The position numbers were made by a program, and so were the translations under genes. A model generated the notes under the pieces. It saw nothing but the letters and a program-made list of their open reading frames with translations. It did no database searches and had not been told where the DNA came from. From the NCBI RefSeq assembly GCF_000220705.2, contig NZ_CP023202.1, forward strand, positions 4,030,001 to 4,094,000: 64,000 bases of DNA, written 5' to 3'. Positions 8,809 to 18,400 of this stretch are shown piece after piece. This DNA comes from Streptomyces xinghaiensis S187 (GTDB taxonomy: Bacteria; Actinomycetota; Actinomycetes; Streptomycetales; Streptomycetaceae). Position 1 is the stretch's first letter. Each line of letters begins with the position of its first letter.

Positions 8809-9504
8809 TCAGTGCGCCGCGAGCCGCGCCTCGTAAGGGGCGCCGAGGCCCCACTCCTCGTACAGCGCGTCCGCGAAGGCCGCCGCCATGCGGTGCTCGC
8901 CGCGGGCGCTGGGGTGGGTGCCGTCGTAGGTGTCCCGGTGCAGATCCCAGTCTGCCGGCGGCCCGGCGAGGACGACCGGGGAGCCGGGGCCGTCGAGCCC
9001 GGCCACCGCCTCGGCGAGGAGAGCGTTGAAACGCCGCACCTCGGCGCCGAACGCGGGGTCGTCCGCCGCCCGCACGTTGGGCAGCACGGGCATGATCAGC
9101 ATCCGTACGGACGAGTTGGCCGCCCGCGCCTCCGCGACGAAGCGCCGCACGTTCCCGGCCGTCTGCTCCGCGTTGGTGTAGAAGCCGAGGTCGATCAGGC
9201 CGAGGGAGACCAGCAGCACGCCCGCCCGGTGCGCCGCGACCGTCTCCCGGATCAGCGGCGCCATCTGCAGCCAGCCCTCGCCCCAGCCGGCGAGGTGGGC
9301 GCGGGCGTGCTCGGGGAAGTCCGGGTCGGCGTAGTCCTGGGAGACGGGTGCCCCGGCCCGCTGGTCGTAGAGCGCGGTGCGCGGTCCGACGATGCGGTAC
9401 GGGCCGCCGAAACTCCGGTTGAGGTGCCGCCACATGTGGTAGCGCCAGGTGTGCTCGCCGGCGCTCCCGATGGTCATGGAGTCGCCGACGAAAAGAATGC
9501 GCAT
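8809..9504 (-). CDS. SGNH/GDSL hydrolase
   Basis: A 231-residue esterase/lipase-like hydrolase. Block I holds the nucleophile Ser in FVGDSMTIGSAGEHTW, right at the N-terminus. The catalytic Asp/His pair is in YDGTHPSARGEHRMA near the C-terminus. The ATG at 9504 (MRILFVGDS) is chosen because the family starts directly on this strand. An upstream in-frame ATG would add 26 unconserved residues. No signal peptide is seen, so it is probably cytoplasmic. The substrate is unknown. It is divergent from the beta-propeller gene, with 76 bp between the starts. Confidence 0.87.
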   Translation of the reverse strand: MRILFVGDSMTIGSAGEHTWRYHMWRHLNRSFGGPYRIVGPRTALYDQRAGAPVSQDYADPDFPEHARAHLAGWGEGWLQMAPLIRETVAAHRAGVLLVSLGLIDLGFYTNAEQTAGNVRRFVAEARAANSSVRMLIMPVLPNVRAADDPAFGAEVRRFNALLAEAVAGLDGPGSPVVLAGPPADWDLHRDTYDGTHPSARGEHRMAAAFADALYEEWGLGAPYEARLAAH

Positions 9505-9580
9505 TCGGACATCATCGCGGAACCGGCCATTGCCCCGCGACGTGACGCTGCCCACCCGCGGGGGATGGCAGGCTGGCCCC

Positions 9581-10768
9581 ATGCCTCGTCGTTCGCCTCA
9601 GCCGCTTCTCCGGACGGACTCCCGCGCCGTACCGGACGCCCGCCCCGGGCCTGCCCGGCCCGCCCCCGGGCCCGGCCGGCTCCGACGCGCACGCGCCGTC
9701 GCGGCCGTCGCCGTGACCGCTCTCGCCGGGCTCGGAGCCGTACCGGCGGCAACGGCAGCGGCGCCCTCCGCCGCCGCGGCACCCCTGGCGGCTCCCGGCA
9801 CGGCGCGGGCCGGCGCCCCGGACTCCTTCCGCATCGAGGACGAGCGGATCACGGAGTCCAGCGGCCTGGCCGCGAGCCGCACCCACCCGGGCGTCTACTG
9901 GACGCACAACGACAGCGAGGACGGCCCCTACGTCTACGCCGTCGACAGCGCGACCGGCCGCACGGTGGCCACCGTCACGCTCGCCGGGATCGAGCCCCGC
10001 GACCTGGAGGGCATCTCCATCGGCCCGGGCGGCACGGTCCACGTCGGCGACATCGGCGACAACATGGGCGGCACCTGGCCCGAGGTGTGGGTCTACCGCT
10101 TCAAGGAGCCGGAGAAGCTGCGGGACACCACCGTCACCCCGACCCGCTTCACCGTCCGCTACGAGGACGGACCCCGGGACGCCGAGTCGCTGATGGTGCA
10201 TCCCAAGACGGGCCGCCTGTACCTCGTCAGCAAGCACAAGGAGGGCGGCGGGCTGTACGAGGGCCCGGCCGAGCCGTCCGCGTCCGGCGTCAACACCTTC
10301 CGGCGGATCGCCGACATCGGTGAGTGGGCCACCGATGCGGCCTTCTCCCCGGACGGGACCCGGCTGGTGGTGCGCGGCTACTTCGGCGGGAGCGCGTACC
10401 GCTGGCAGGACGGCAAGCCCGTCAAGCTCGACATGAACCCCGGCGTGCCGGTGCAGCGGCAGGGGGAGTCGGTGACGTTCACCCCGGACGGCCGGGCCCT
10501 GATGTTCGGCTCCGAGGGCCTGCGGAGCTCCGTCACCAAGGTAGAGCTGAAGGGCGAACTGCTGCCCGAATCGGTGGCTAAGGCGGACGCGGACGCGGAA
10601 CGGGACGGCGGGAAGCCCGACGGCAAGGGGACCGCGGACGGCGACGGGAAGGGCGCGGACGGGGAGTCCGGGGCCGGGGTGGACCGCAATCTGGTCATCG
10701 GCGGACTGGCTCTCGCGGCCGTCGCCGTGCTGCTGGCGGGCGCACGGAAGGCGTTCCGCCGCGGCTGA
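9581..10768 (+). CDS. secreted, membrane-anchored beta-propeller (WD40-like) protein
   Basis: A 395-residue exported protein. An Arg-rich N-terminus and hydrophobic Ala-rich signal segment (about residues 40-65) precede a repeat domain with beta-propeller-like segments (GLAASRTHPGVYWTHND, YVYAVDSATGRTVATV, ESLMVHPKTGRLYLVSK, DAAFSPDGTRLVVRG). An acidic Lys/Gly-rich linker follows, then one C-terminal helix (VIGGLALAAVAVLLAG) and a basic tail. The topology suggests an extracellular propeller tethered to the membrane. The family is common in Streptomyces but its function is unknown. The 3' end and stop are tandemly duplicated (10759-10796). Confidence 0.8.
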   Translation: MPRRSPQPLLRTDSRAVPDARPGPARPAPGPGRLRRARAVAAVAVTALAGLGAVPAATAAAPSAAAAPLAAPGTARAGAPDSFRIEDERITESSGLAASRTHPGVYWTHNDSEDGPYVYAVDSATGRTVATVTLAGIEPRDLEGISIGPGGTVHVGDIGDNMGGTWPEVWVYRFKEPEKLRDTTVTPTRFTVRYEDGPRDAESLMVHPKTGRLYLVSKHKEGGGLYEGPAEPSASGVNTFRRIADIGEWATDAAFSPDGTRLVVRGYFGGSAYRWQDGKPVKLDMNPGVPVQRQGESVTFTPDGRALMFGSEGLRSSVTKVELKGELLPESVAKADADAERDGGKPDGKGTADGDGKGADGESGAGVDRNLVIGGLALAAVAVLLAGARKAFRRG

Positions 10769-10796
10769 CCGCGAGCGCCGCGGCTGACCGCGAATG
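10759..10796. repeat. 19-bp tandem duplication across a stop codon
   Basis: Two adjacent 19-bp copies (10759-10777, 10778-10796), 17/19 identical. The first contains the TGA of the beta-propeller gene. Confidence 0.8.
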
Positions 10797-10875
10797 CGGC
10801 TGCCGGGTGCCGCGGCCCTGACCGGCGCCGCTGCCACCGGGGCGCATCCCGCCCGGCAGCCGGCCGGTGCTGCCG

Positions 10876-11787
10876 TTACCGGGGCCCGCCGCCGTCCGCA
10901 CTGGCGCTGTCCGCACTGGCGCTGTCCGTACTGCCGCCGTCCGCGTGGCTGTCTTCCGCACGGCTGTCGTCACCGCTGCCGCCGGGTCCGCCCCCGCCCC
11001 CGTTCCCGGCGCCGCCTCCGGCGCCTTCCCGCTCCCGCCGGCGGCGTTCGATGAACGTCTCCATGCCGTCCAGGAGTTGCCGCAGCCCGAACTCGAACAC
11101 CTCTTCCCAGGGGGTGCTGAACGCCTCCATGCCGAGTGCGGCCAGCTTCGGATAGGCACCGGTCGCCATCACCCGTTCCAGGATGGGCGCCTGCGCCGTC
11201 CAGAACTCCTCGTCGCTTATACCGGTGCGCTGTTCGGCGAGGTCGGCGTTGACCCGGCTGCGCGCGGTGCCCGTGACGTAGCCGTCGATGACGACGAGCA
11301 GACTGATCCGCTCCGGGTCGGCCAGCGGCAGCCCGTCGAGGCCCTCCAGTGCGTACTCCAGACCGGCGAGCGCCCCCGGGCCGAGCAGGGGGCGCGCCTG
11401 GTCGACGTGGACCAGCCAGGGGTGGCGGCCGTAGAGCTCCCAGATCCCGCGGGCCACCCGTTCGAGGGTGCTCCGCCAGCCGAGCAGGGCCGGGTCCTCC
11501 GCGCCCTCGCGGTCGAAGCCGTTGACCTTGTCGAGCATCAGGTCGAGCAGCTCGGCCTTGCCCGGGACGTAGCGGTAGAGGGACATGGCACCGACGCCCA
11601 GTTCGCCCGCGAGCCGCCGCATGGAGACCGCGGCCAGCCCTTCGGCGTCCGCGACGGCGACGGCGGCCGTGACGATCCGGTCCAGGGTCAGGGCGGGTTT
11701 CGGTCCGCGGGTCCGGCGCTCGTCGCGTCCCCAGAGCAGCTCCAGGCTGCGGCTGAGGTCTCCGCTACCGCTGTGTTCGGTCGTCAT
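10876..11787 (-). CDS. TetR family repressor with tetracycline-repressor-type C-terminal domain
   Basis: A 303-residue regulator. The helix-turn-helix is in TLDRIVTAAVAVADAEGLAAVSMRRLAGELGVGAMSLYRYVPGKAELLDLMLD (about residues 29-80). The C-terminal half resembles the TetR_C ligand domain. The last ~55 residues are low-complexity Gly/Arg/Ser/Ala repeats. The gene is divergent from the DrrAB-type exporter across a 156-bp gap that contains a strong palindrome (11853-11894), so it very probably represses that exporter and itself. The inducer is unknown, probably the exported drug. Confidence 0.9.
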   Translation of the reverse strand: MTTEHSGSGDLSRSLELLWGRDERRTRGPKPALTLDRIVTAAVAVADAEGLAAVSMRRLAGELGVGAMSLYRYVPGKAELLDLMLDKVNGFDREGAEDPALLGWRSTLERVARGIWELYGRHPWLVHVDQARPLLGPGALAGLEYALEGLDGLPLADPERISLLVVIDGYVTGTARSRVNADLAEQRTGISDEEFWTAQAPILERVMATGAYPKLAALGMEAFSTPWEEVFEFGLRQLLDGMETFIERRRREREGAGGGAGNGGGGGPGGSGDDSRAEDSHADGGSTDSASADSASADGGGPR

Positions 11788-11852
11788 CTCCCCGCCATCG
11801 TAGCCGCCGTGCCGTGGCCCGGTCCGTGGCCTTCGCGTGCGCTGTACGCGCT

Positions 11853-11894
11853 ACTGGGTACGGTGTACCCTGATCTGCATACGCCGTACCCAGT
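11853..11894. promoter_or_regulatory. palindromic operator between the TetR gene and the exporter
   Basis: A perfect 15-bp palindrome GGGTACGGTGTACCC (11856-11870) overlaps a larger perfect inverted repeat with 11-bp arms ACTGGGTACGG (11853-11863) and CCGTACCCAGT (11884-11894). Its centre is about midway between the two divergent start codons. GTAC-containing palindromes of this style are typical TetR-family targets. Confidence 0.75.
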
Positions 11895-11943
11895 TCTGTT
11901 CGCGCCCGGCGTGAATCCGGCTTCGCCAAGGGGGAGTTCGCCC

Positions 11944-13017
11944 GTGAAACCCGTGAAACCATCCGTGGAACCGTCCGTGAACCAGTCCGCGCACCCGCCT
12001 GCGAGCCCCGGGCCGCACGCCGTCCTCGCCGAGGGGCTGGAGAAGCGCTACGGCGAGAAGCGCGCCCTCGACGGATTCGACCTCACGGTCGCGCGCGGCA
12101 CCGTCCACGGCCTCCTCGGGCCCAACGGCGCCGGCAAGACCACCGTCGTCCGCATCCTCTCCACGCTGGTGCGCCTCGACGGCGGACGCGCCGAGGTCGC
12201 CGGGATCGACGTGGCGGGCCGCCCCCGCGAGGTCCGCCGCCGGATCGGCCTCACCGGCCAGTACGCGGCGGTGGACGAGATCACCACCGCCCGTCAGAAC
12301 CTCGTGATGTTCGGCCGCCTCTTCCACCTCGGCAAGAAGGCGGCGGAGCGCCGGGCCGCGGAACTGCTGGAGCAGTTCGCGCTGACCGACGCCGCCGACA
12401 AGGGCGTCAAGGAGTTCAGCGGCGGTATGCGCCGCCGGCTCGACCTGGCGACGAGCATGATCCTCGCCCCGCAGGTGCTGTTCCTCGACGAGCCCACCAC
12501 CGGCCTCGACCCGCGCGGCCGCAACGAGGTGTGGGAAGCGGTGCGTTCCCTGGTCGCGGGCGGTACCACCGTGCTGCTCACCACCCAGTACCTGGACGAG
12601 GCCGACAAGCTCGCCGACCGTATCGCCGTCATCGAACGGGGGCGCACCATCGCCGACGACACCCCCGCCGCTCTCAAACAGCAGATCGGCGGCGACCGGA
12701 TCGAGGTGGTCGTCCAGGAGGCCGCGGACCTCCCGGCCGCGCTCCGGGTCGTCGCCCGGGTCACCGGCGCCGAGCCGGACAGCGATCCGGAGGCCCGGCG
12801 GGTCGCGGCGCCGGTGACCGACCGCGTGGCCGCCCTCACCGAGGTCGTACGGACCCTCCAGGACGAGAAGATCCCGGTCGAGGACATCGGGCTCCGGCGG
12901 CCGACCCTGGACGAGGTCTTCCTGCGCATCACGGGACGGCGGGCGGAGGACGGCACCGGGGACACCGGACAGCCCGGACAGCCGGCACGGACCCGGGAAG
13001 CAGGCCGGGCCGCATGA
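11944..13017 (+). CDS. ABC exporter ATP-binding protein (DrrA/daunorubicin-resistance type)
   Basis: A 357-residue ATPase subunit of an ABC-2 exporter. Walker A is GPNGAGKTT, the Q-loop region is GLTGQYAAVDEITTARQNL, the signature is FSGGMRRRLDLA and Walker B is VLFLDEPTTGLDP. The YLDEADKLADRIAVIERG block and C-terminal extension are typical of DrrA. GTG at 11944 is chosen because GGGGAG lies 7 nt upstream; further in-frame GTGs at 11953, 11965 and 11977 are possible. It overlaps the permease by ATGA. Expected role: export of an antibiotic-like compound under control of the divergent TetR gene. Confidence 0.92.
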   Translation: MKPVKPSVEPSVNQSAHPPASPGPHAVLAEGLEKRYGEKRALDGFDLTVARGTVHGLLGPNGAGKTTVVRILSTLVRLDGGRAEVAGIDVAGRPREVRRRIGLTGQYAAVDEITTARQNLVMFGRLFHLGKKAAERRAAELLEQFALTDAADKGVKEFSGGMRRRLDLATSMILAPQVLFLDEPTTGLDPRGRNEVWEAVRSLVAGGTTVLLTTQYLDEADKLADRIAVIERGRTIADDTPAALKQQIGGDRIEVVVQEAADLPAALRVVARVTGAEPDSDPEARRVAAPVTDRVAALTEVVRTLQDEKIPVEDIGLRRPTLDEVFLRITGRRAEDGTGDTGQPGQPARTREAGRAA

Positions 13018-14042
13018 ACGCACACACCGAAACGAGTTCCGGCAGCACAGGCAATACGGGCAGCACGGGCAGCACGGACGGGAGCCCGGACACGGGCGGA
13101 ACGGAAGCCGGAGGGCGGACGGGCATGGCCACGACCACGGGTACGAGCACGGGCACGAGCACAGCCACGAGCAGCACAGCCACGAGTACGACCACCGCCG
13201 GCCCGTCCGCGCCGCCCCCCGCGACGGGCTTCGCGGCGGACCTCGCGGTCCCCGAGCGCAGGATCTACTGGGCGGTCGCCGACTGCCTCGTCATCGTCCG
13301 CAACGAACTCACCCACCTGGCGCGCCAACCCGCCAACATCGCCTGGCAGCTGGGCTTCCCCATCGTCTCCGTCCTGCTCTTCGTCTATGTCTTCGGCAGC
13401 GCCATGGACGTCGGCGCGGACGACTACAAGGACTACGCACTCCCCGGCATGTTCGCCATGACCATGGCCTTCGGCTTCATGAACACCGCGATGATGGTCG
13501 CCATCAACAAGGAGAAGGGCGTCATGGACCGCTTCCGGTCCATGCCCATGGCCCCCTCGGCGGTGGTCAGCGGGCGCGGTGTCTCCGACGTCATCGGCGC
13601 CTGCCTGGACCTCGTGGTGCTGGCGCTGATCGCCCTCGCCGTCGGCTGGCGCTCCGACGGCAGCCTCCCGGCCACCCTCGCCGCCTTCGGGCTGCTGATC
13701 CTGCTGCGCTTCGCGCTGATCTGGATCGGGGTGTTCCTCGGACTGCTCGTCCCCAACCAGGAGGCGGCGGGCAATCTCTTCGCGCTGGCCTTCCCCTTCG
13801 GCATGATCTCCAGCGTCTTCACCCCGCCGTCGATGATGCCGGACTGGCTGGGCGCCGTCGCGATGTGGAACCCGGTCTCGTCCACGGCCAACGCCATCCG
13901 GGAGCTGTTCGGCAATCCGGTGCCCTCCGGCGGCAGTTGGATCGAACAGCACGCGCTGCTCATGGCCGTGGTGTGGCCGCTGATCGTCACGGCCGTCTTC
14001 CTGCCCCTGGCGGTACGCCGCTACCAGCGGCTCAGCCGCTGA
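13014..14042 (+). CDS. ABC-2 type exporter permease (DrrB type)
   Basis: A 342-residue membrane subunit partnering the preceding ATPase, with the ATG overlapping its stop by 4 bp. The first ~75 residues are a Ser/Thr/Gly-rich low-complexity tail encoded by short imperfect tandem repeats. After it come a conserved cytoplasmic segment (VPERRIYWAVADCLVIVRNELTHLARQP), six predicted helices and the DrrB-like motif GMISSVFTPPSMMPDWLGAVAMWNPVS. A downstream in-frame ATG at 13125 would trim part of the tail, but the 4-bp overlap supports translational coupling at 13014. The exported substrate is unknown. Confidence 0.9.
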   Translation: MNAHTETSSGSTGNTGSTGSTDGSPDTGGTEAGGRTGMATTTGTSTGTSTATSSTATSTTTAGPSAPPPATGFAADLAVPERRIYWAVADCLVIVRNELTHLARQPANIAWQLGFPIVSVLLFVYVFGSAMDVGADDYKDYALPGMFAMTMAFGFMNTAMMVAINKEKGVMDRFRSMPMAPSAVVSGRGVSDVIGACLDLVVLALIALAVGWRSDGSLPATLAAFGLLILLRFALIWIGVFLGLLVPNQEAAGNLFALAFPFGMISSVFTPPSMMPDWLGAVAMWNPVSSTANAIRELFGNPVPSGGSWIEQHALLMAVVWPLIVTAVFLPLAVRRYQRLSR

Positions 14043-14055
14043 CGGCTGCTGAACG

Positions 14056-14099
14056 GAGCGGGCCCCGGCTGTCGCAGCAGTCGCAGCCGGGGCCCGCTC
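14056..14099. terminator. bidirectional terminator between exporter and serC
   Basis: Perfect 16-bp stem GAGCGGGCCCCGGCTG (14056-14071) with its complement at 14084-14099 and a 12-nt loop, in the gap between two convergent genes. Confidence 0.8.
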
Positions 14100-14158
14100 T
14101 CACCGGTCGCCGTGCTCACGACCGGACCGTCTCAGCTCAACTCAACTCCGCGGCTCCG

Positions 14159-15277
14159 TCAGAGCCGCTCGATGACGTAGTCCACGCACTGCGTCAGCGC
14201 CTCGACATCCGCCGGCTCGACGGCCGGGAACATCGCCACCCGCAGCTGGTTGCGGCCCAGCTTGCGGTACGGCTCGGTGTCCACGATGCCGTTGGCGCGC
14301 AGCACCTTGGCGACCGCCGCCGCGTCGATGCCCTCGTTGAAGTCGATCGTGCCGACGACCTGGGACCGCTTGGCGGGGTCGGTGACGAACGGGGTGGCGT
14401 ACTCCGCCTTCTCCGCCCAGCCGTACAGCCGGGAGGAGGAGTCCGCGGTCCGCCGCACGGCCCACTCCAGACCGCCCTGGCCGTTGATCCAGTCGAGCTG
14501 GTCGGCGAGGAGGAAGAGGGTGACGAGCGCCGGGGTGTTGTACGTCTGGTTCTTCAGCGAGTTGTCGATCGCGGTCGGCAGCGAGAAGAACTCCGGGACG
14601 TGCCGGCCGGAGGCGTGCACCCGGGCGGCACGCTCCAGCGCGGCCGGGGAGAACGCGGCGATCCACAGACCGCCGTCCGCCGCGAAGCACTTCTGCGGGG
14701 CGAAGTAGTAGACGTCCGTCTCGGTGATGGTGACGGGCAGGCCGCCCGCGCCGGAGGTCGCGTCCACCAGCACCAGCGAGCCCTCGTCGGCGCCCTGCAC
14801 CCGGCGGATGGGCGTGGCGACACCGGTGGAGGTCTCGTTGTGCGTGAACGCGTAGACGTCGGCACCGGCCTCGGCGGTGGGCTCCGGGTGGGAGCCGGGG
14901 TCGGCCGTGATGACGGTGGGCTCCTCCAGCCAGGGCGCGAGCTTCGCGGCCTTGGCGAACTTCGAGGAGAACTCACCGAAGGAGAGGTGCTGGGACTTGC
15001 GCTCGATGAGGCCGTGGGTCGCGATGTCCCAGAAGGCGGTGGTGCCGCCGTTGCCGAGGACGACCTCGTACCCCTCGGGCAGCGAGAACAGTGTGCGGAC
15101 GCCGTCGCGCACCCTGCCGACCAGGTTCTTCACCGGGGGCTGGCGATGGGAGGTGCCGAGCAGGGAGCTGCCGGTGGCGGCCAGCGCGCTGAGCGCCTCC
15201 GTACGCACCTTGGAGGGGCCCGAGCCGAATCGACCGTCGGCGGGCTTGATGTCAGCGGGGATCTGGATATCAGCCAC
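14159..15277 (-). CDS. serC: phosphoserine aminotransferase
   Basis: PLP-dependent class V aminotransferase converting 3-phosphohydroxypyruvate and glutamate to phosphoserine, the second step of serine synthesis in the cytoplasm. The 372-residue protein shows the actinobacterial SerC start (DIQIPADIKPADGRFGSGPSKV), the GNGGTTAFWD phosphate loop, HNETSTGV, the DATSGAGG strand and the PLP lysine in YYFAPQKCFAADGG. The ATG at 15277 gives MADIQIPADIKP, the usual N-terminus. It stands alone, convergent with the exporter across a strong terminator. Confidence 0.96.
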   Translation of the reverse strand: MADIQIPADIKPADGRFGSGPSKVRTEALSALAATGSSLLGTSHRQPPVKNLVGRVRDGVRTLFSLPEGYEVVLGNGGTTAFWDIATHGLIERKSQHLSFGEFSSKFAKAAKLAPWLEEPTVITADPGSHPEPTAEAGADVYAFTHNETSTGVATPIRRVQGADEGSLVLVDATSGAGGLPVTITETDVYYFAPQKCFAADGGLWIAAFSPAALERAARVHASGRHVPEFFSLPTAIDNSLKNQTYNTPALVTLFLLADQLDWINGQGGLEWAVRRTADSSSRLYGWAEKAEYATPFVTDPAKRSQVVGTIDFNEGIDAAAVAKVLRANGIVDTEPYRKLGRNQLRVAMFPAVEPADVEALTQCVDYVIERL

Positions 15278-15448
15278 GGCTGCAGCCTAATCCTTGGATG
15301 TGCAGGCGGGGGGCATTCGTCCACCGGATGAGACGGCGGTCTCGTCCTGACGTGGGACCGGGCGGGGAGCCACCGCACCGCGCCGTGCCGACCAGCCGCG
15401 AGCCGCCGCCTGGTGTGCCCGGAGCCCGTCGGCGGGCAGTCTGGACTC

Positions 15449-18400
15449 ATGGCTGATCACGACCCGGCACGGCCCGGCCCCGCGCACCCCCGCCCCCCGC
15501 GTCCCGATCCCGCCCGGCCCGGCCCCGGGGCGGCGCGCCCGGATGTGTCCGGGCTCGCGCGGGACCTGCGCCGGGCGGTCGCCGGGGACGTGGAGTTCGA
15601 CACCGCGAGCCGGGCCCTGGTGACCATGGACGCCTCCAACTACCGGCGCGTGCCCCTCGGCGTCGTCGCCCCGCGGGACGCCGACGACGTGGCCGCGGTG
15701 CTCGCCGTCTGCCGCGACCACGGAGTGCCGGTCGTACCCCGGGGCGGCGGCACGTCCATCGCGGGCCAGGCCACGGGCACCGGCGTCGTCCTCGACTTCA
15801 CCCGCCACCTGAACCGGATCGTCTCCCTCGACCCGGAGACCCGTACGGCAGTCGTCGAGCCCGGAGCCATCTGCGACAGCCTCCGCACGGCGGCCGCGGC
15901 CCACGGGCTGACCTTCGGCCCCGATCCGTCCACGCACAGCCGCTGCACCATCGGCGGCATGATCGGCAACAACTCCTGCGGCGCCCACTCCGTCGCCTGG
16001 GGCACCACCGCCGACAACGTCCGCGGCCTGGACGTCCTGACGTATGGCGGCGAGTACGCCCACCTGGCGGCCGGGGAGGGAGACTCCGCCGGCGCCGCCC
16101 GCCCCGGCGGGACAACGCTCCCGCCCGCCCTGCGCGAGGGGGCCGAAGCCCTCGTCACACGCCGCCGCGCCCTGCTGCGCACCGGATTCCCCGCCGGCCT
16201 GCCCCGGCGCATCTCCGGCTACGCGCTGGACGCCCTGCTCCCCGAGAACGGCACCGACTGGGCCCGTGCCTTCACCGGCAGCGAGGGCACCCTCGGCGTC
16301 CTCACCCGGGCCGCCGTACGGCTCGTCGAGGCCCCCGCCGCCCGCGCGCTGGCCGTCCTCGGCTACGCGGACGAGAGCGCCGCCGCCGAGGCCGCCCACA
16401 CCCTCCTCCCGTACGGGCCGCTGACCGTCGAAGGCATGGCCTCCGACCTCGTACCCGCCCCGGCCGCCGCCTCCCTGCCCCGGGGCGCGGCCTGGCTCTT
16501 CGTCGAGACGGGCGGCTCCGGGCCGGAGGAGGCGCGGGCCCGCGCGGAGGCGCTGTGTCGCGCCGCGGCCGACGGCACCACGGACAGCGTCGTCGTCACC
16601 GACCCCGCCCACCGCCGCGCCCTGTGGCGGATCCGCGAGGACGCCTCCGGCACCGCCACCCGGATGCCCGACGGCAGCGAGGCCTGGCCCGGGTGGGAGG
16701 ACTGCGCCGTACCGCCCGCGCGCCTCGGCCCCTACCTGCGCGACTTCCGCGCACTCCTGACCGAACACGGCCTGCGCGGCACCCCGTACGGGCACTTCGG
16801 CGACGGCTGCATCCACGTCCGGATCGACTTCGACCTGCTCACCGGCCCCGGCATCGCCCGCTTCCGGAGCTTCTCCACCGACCTCGCCGACCTGGTCGTC
16901 GCCCACGGCGGCTCCCTCTCCGGCGAACACGGCGACGGGCAGGCGCGGGCCGAACTGCTGCCGCGGATGTACGGGGATGAACTGGTCGGCGCGTTCGAGG
17001 AGTTCAAGACACTCTGGGACCCGGCGGGCGGTCTCAACCCGGGCATGCTCGTCCGCCCCCACCGCCTCGACGAGAACCTCCGCTTCGCCGTCCTGCCCGG
17101 GAAATCCGTGGACGTGGCCTTCGGCTACCCGCACGACGGCGGGGACTTCACGGCGGCCGTGCGCCGGTGCGTGGGCGTCGCCAAGTGCCGGAACACGGCG
17201 GCCTCCGGGACCGCCGTCATGTGCCCGTCCTTCCGCACCACCGGCGAGGAGCAGCACTCGACCCGCGGCCGGGCCCGGCTGCTCCACGAGATGCTGGCGG
17301 GGGCGGCGGACGGGCCGGGCGGCATCGTCACGGACGGCTGGCGCTCGGAGGAGGTCCGGGAGGCGCTGGACCTGTGTCTGTCCTGCAAGGGCTGCCGCAG
17401 CGACTGCCCGGTCAACGTCGACATGGCCACGTACAAGGCCGAGTTCCTCCACCACCACTACGCGGGCCGCCTGCGGCCGGCCGCCCATTACGCGATGGGG
17501 CGGCTGCCGCTCTGGCTGCGCGCGACGGCGCCGGTGGCACCGGTGCTGGCACCCCTGGCCAACCGGCTGGCGCGGGTGGCGCCACTGGCATCGGCGGTGA
17601 AGCGGCTGGGCGGCATCGCGCCGGAACGGGAACTGCCGGAGCTGGCCCGGGAGACGTTCCGGCGCTGGTGGCGCCGCCGGGTGACGGAGGCGGGTGCGGA
17701 TGCGGATGCGGCGGCGGATGCGGGGATGGGCGCAGCAGCGGAGACGGAGGGACAGAGGGAGAGGGCGTCGGCGACCGGAGCCGAGACCGGAGCCCCAGCC
17801 GAGACGGAGGCGACTCCCGCGTCCGCCGGACCGCCCCGCCCCACCGGCTCCGGCCGTGCCGGGACGGACCCCGACCGCCGCCGCACGGTCGTGCTCTGGC
17901 CGGACACCTTCACCAACCACCTCTCGCCCTCCGTCGGCCGGTCGGCGGTGGCCGTGCTGGAAGACGCTGGGCTGCGGGTCGTCGTACCGCCCAAGCAGGT
18001 CTGCTGCGGCCTGACATGGGTGTCCACCGGGCAACTGGACGGCGCACGCAAGGTCATGCGGCGCACCCTGGACGTCATGGCGCCCGCCCTGGAGGCGGGC
18101 CTGCCGGTGGTCGGCCTGGAACCGAGCTGTACCGCCGCGCTCCAAACCGACTTGCCCGAACTGCTGTCCGACGACCCACGTGCGGCGCGACTGGCGGAGG
18201 CGGTGACCACCTTCGCCCAGGCACTCGACCAGTACGCCCCCGACTGGCAGCCCCCGCGCCTGGACCGCCCCGTCGTCGGCCAGACCCACTGCCACCAGCA
18301 CGCCGTCCTGGGCGACGCCGCTGAACGCAAACTGCGGGAACGGGCCGGGCTGACGGGCGACCTGTCCGGCGGCTGCTGCGGCCTCGCAGGCAACTTCGGC

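Noticed and set aside
13020..13200. Minisatellite or CRISPR remnant at the start of the DrrB-type gene
   Set aside because: Imperfect short repeats in frame with the permease, encoding a Ser/Thr/Gly tail.
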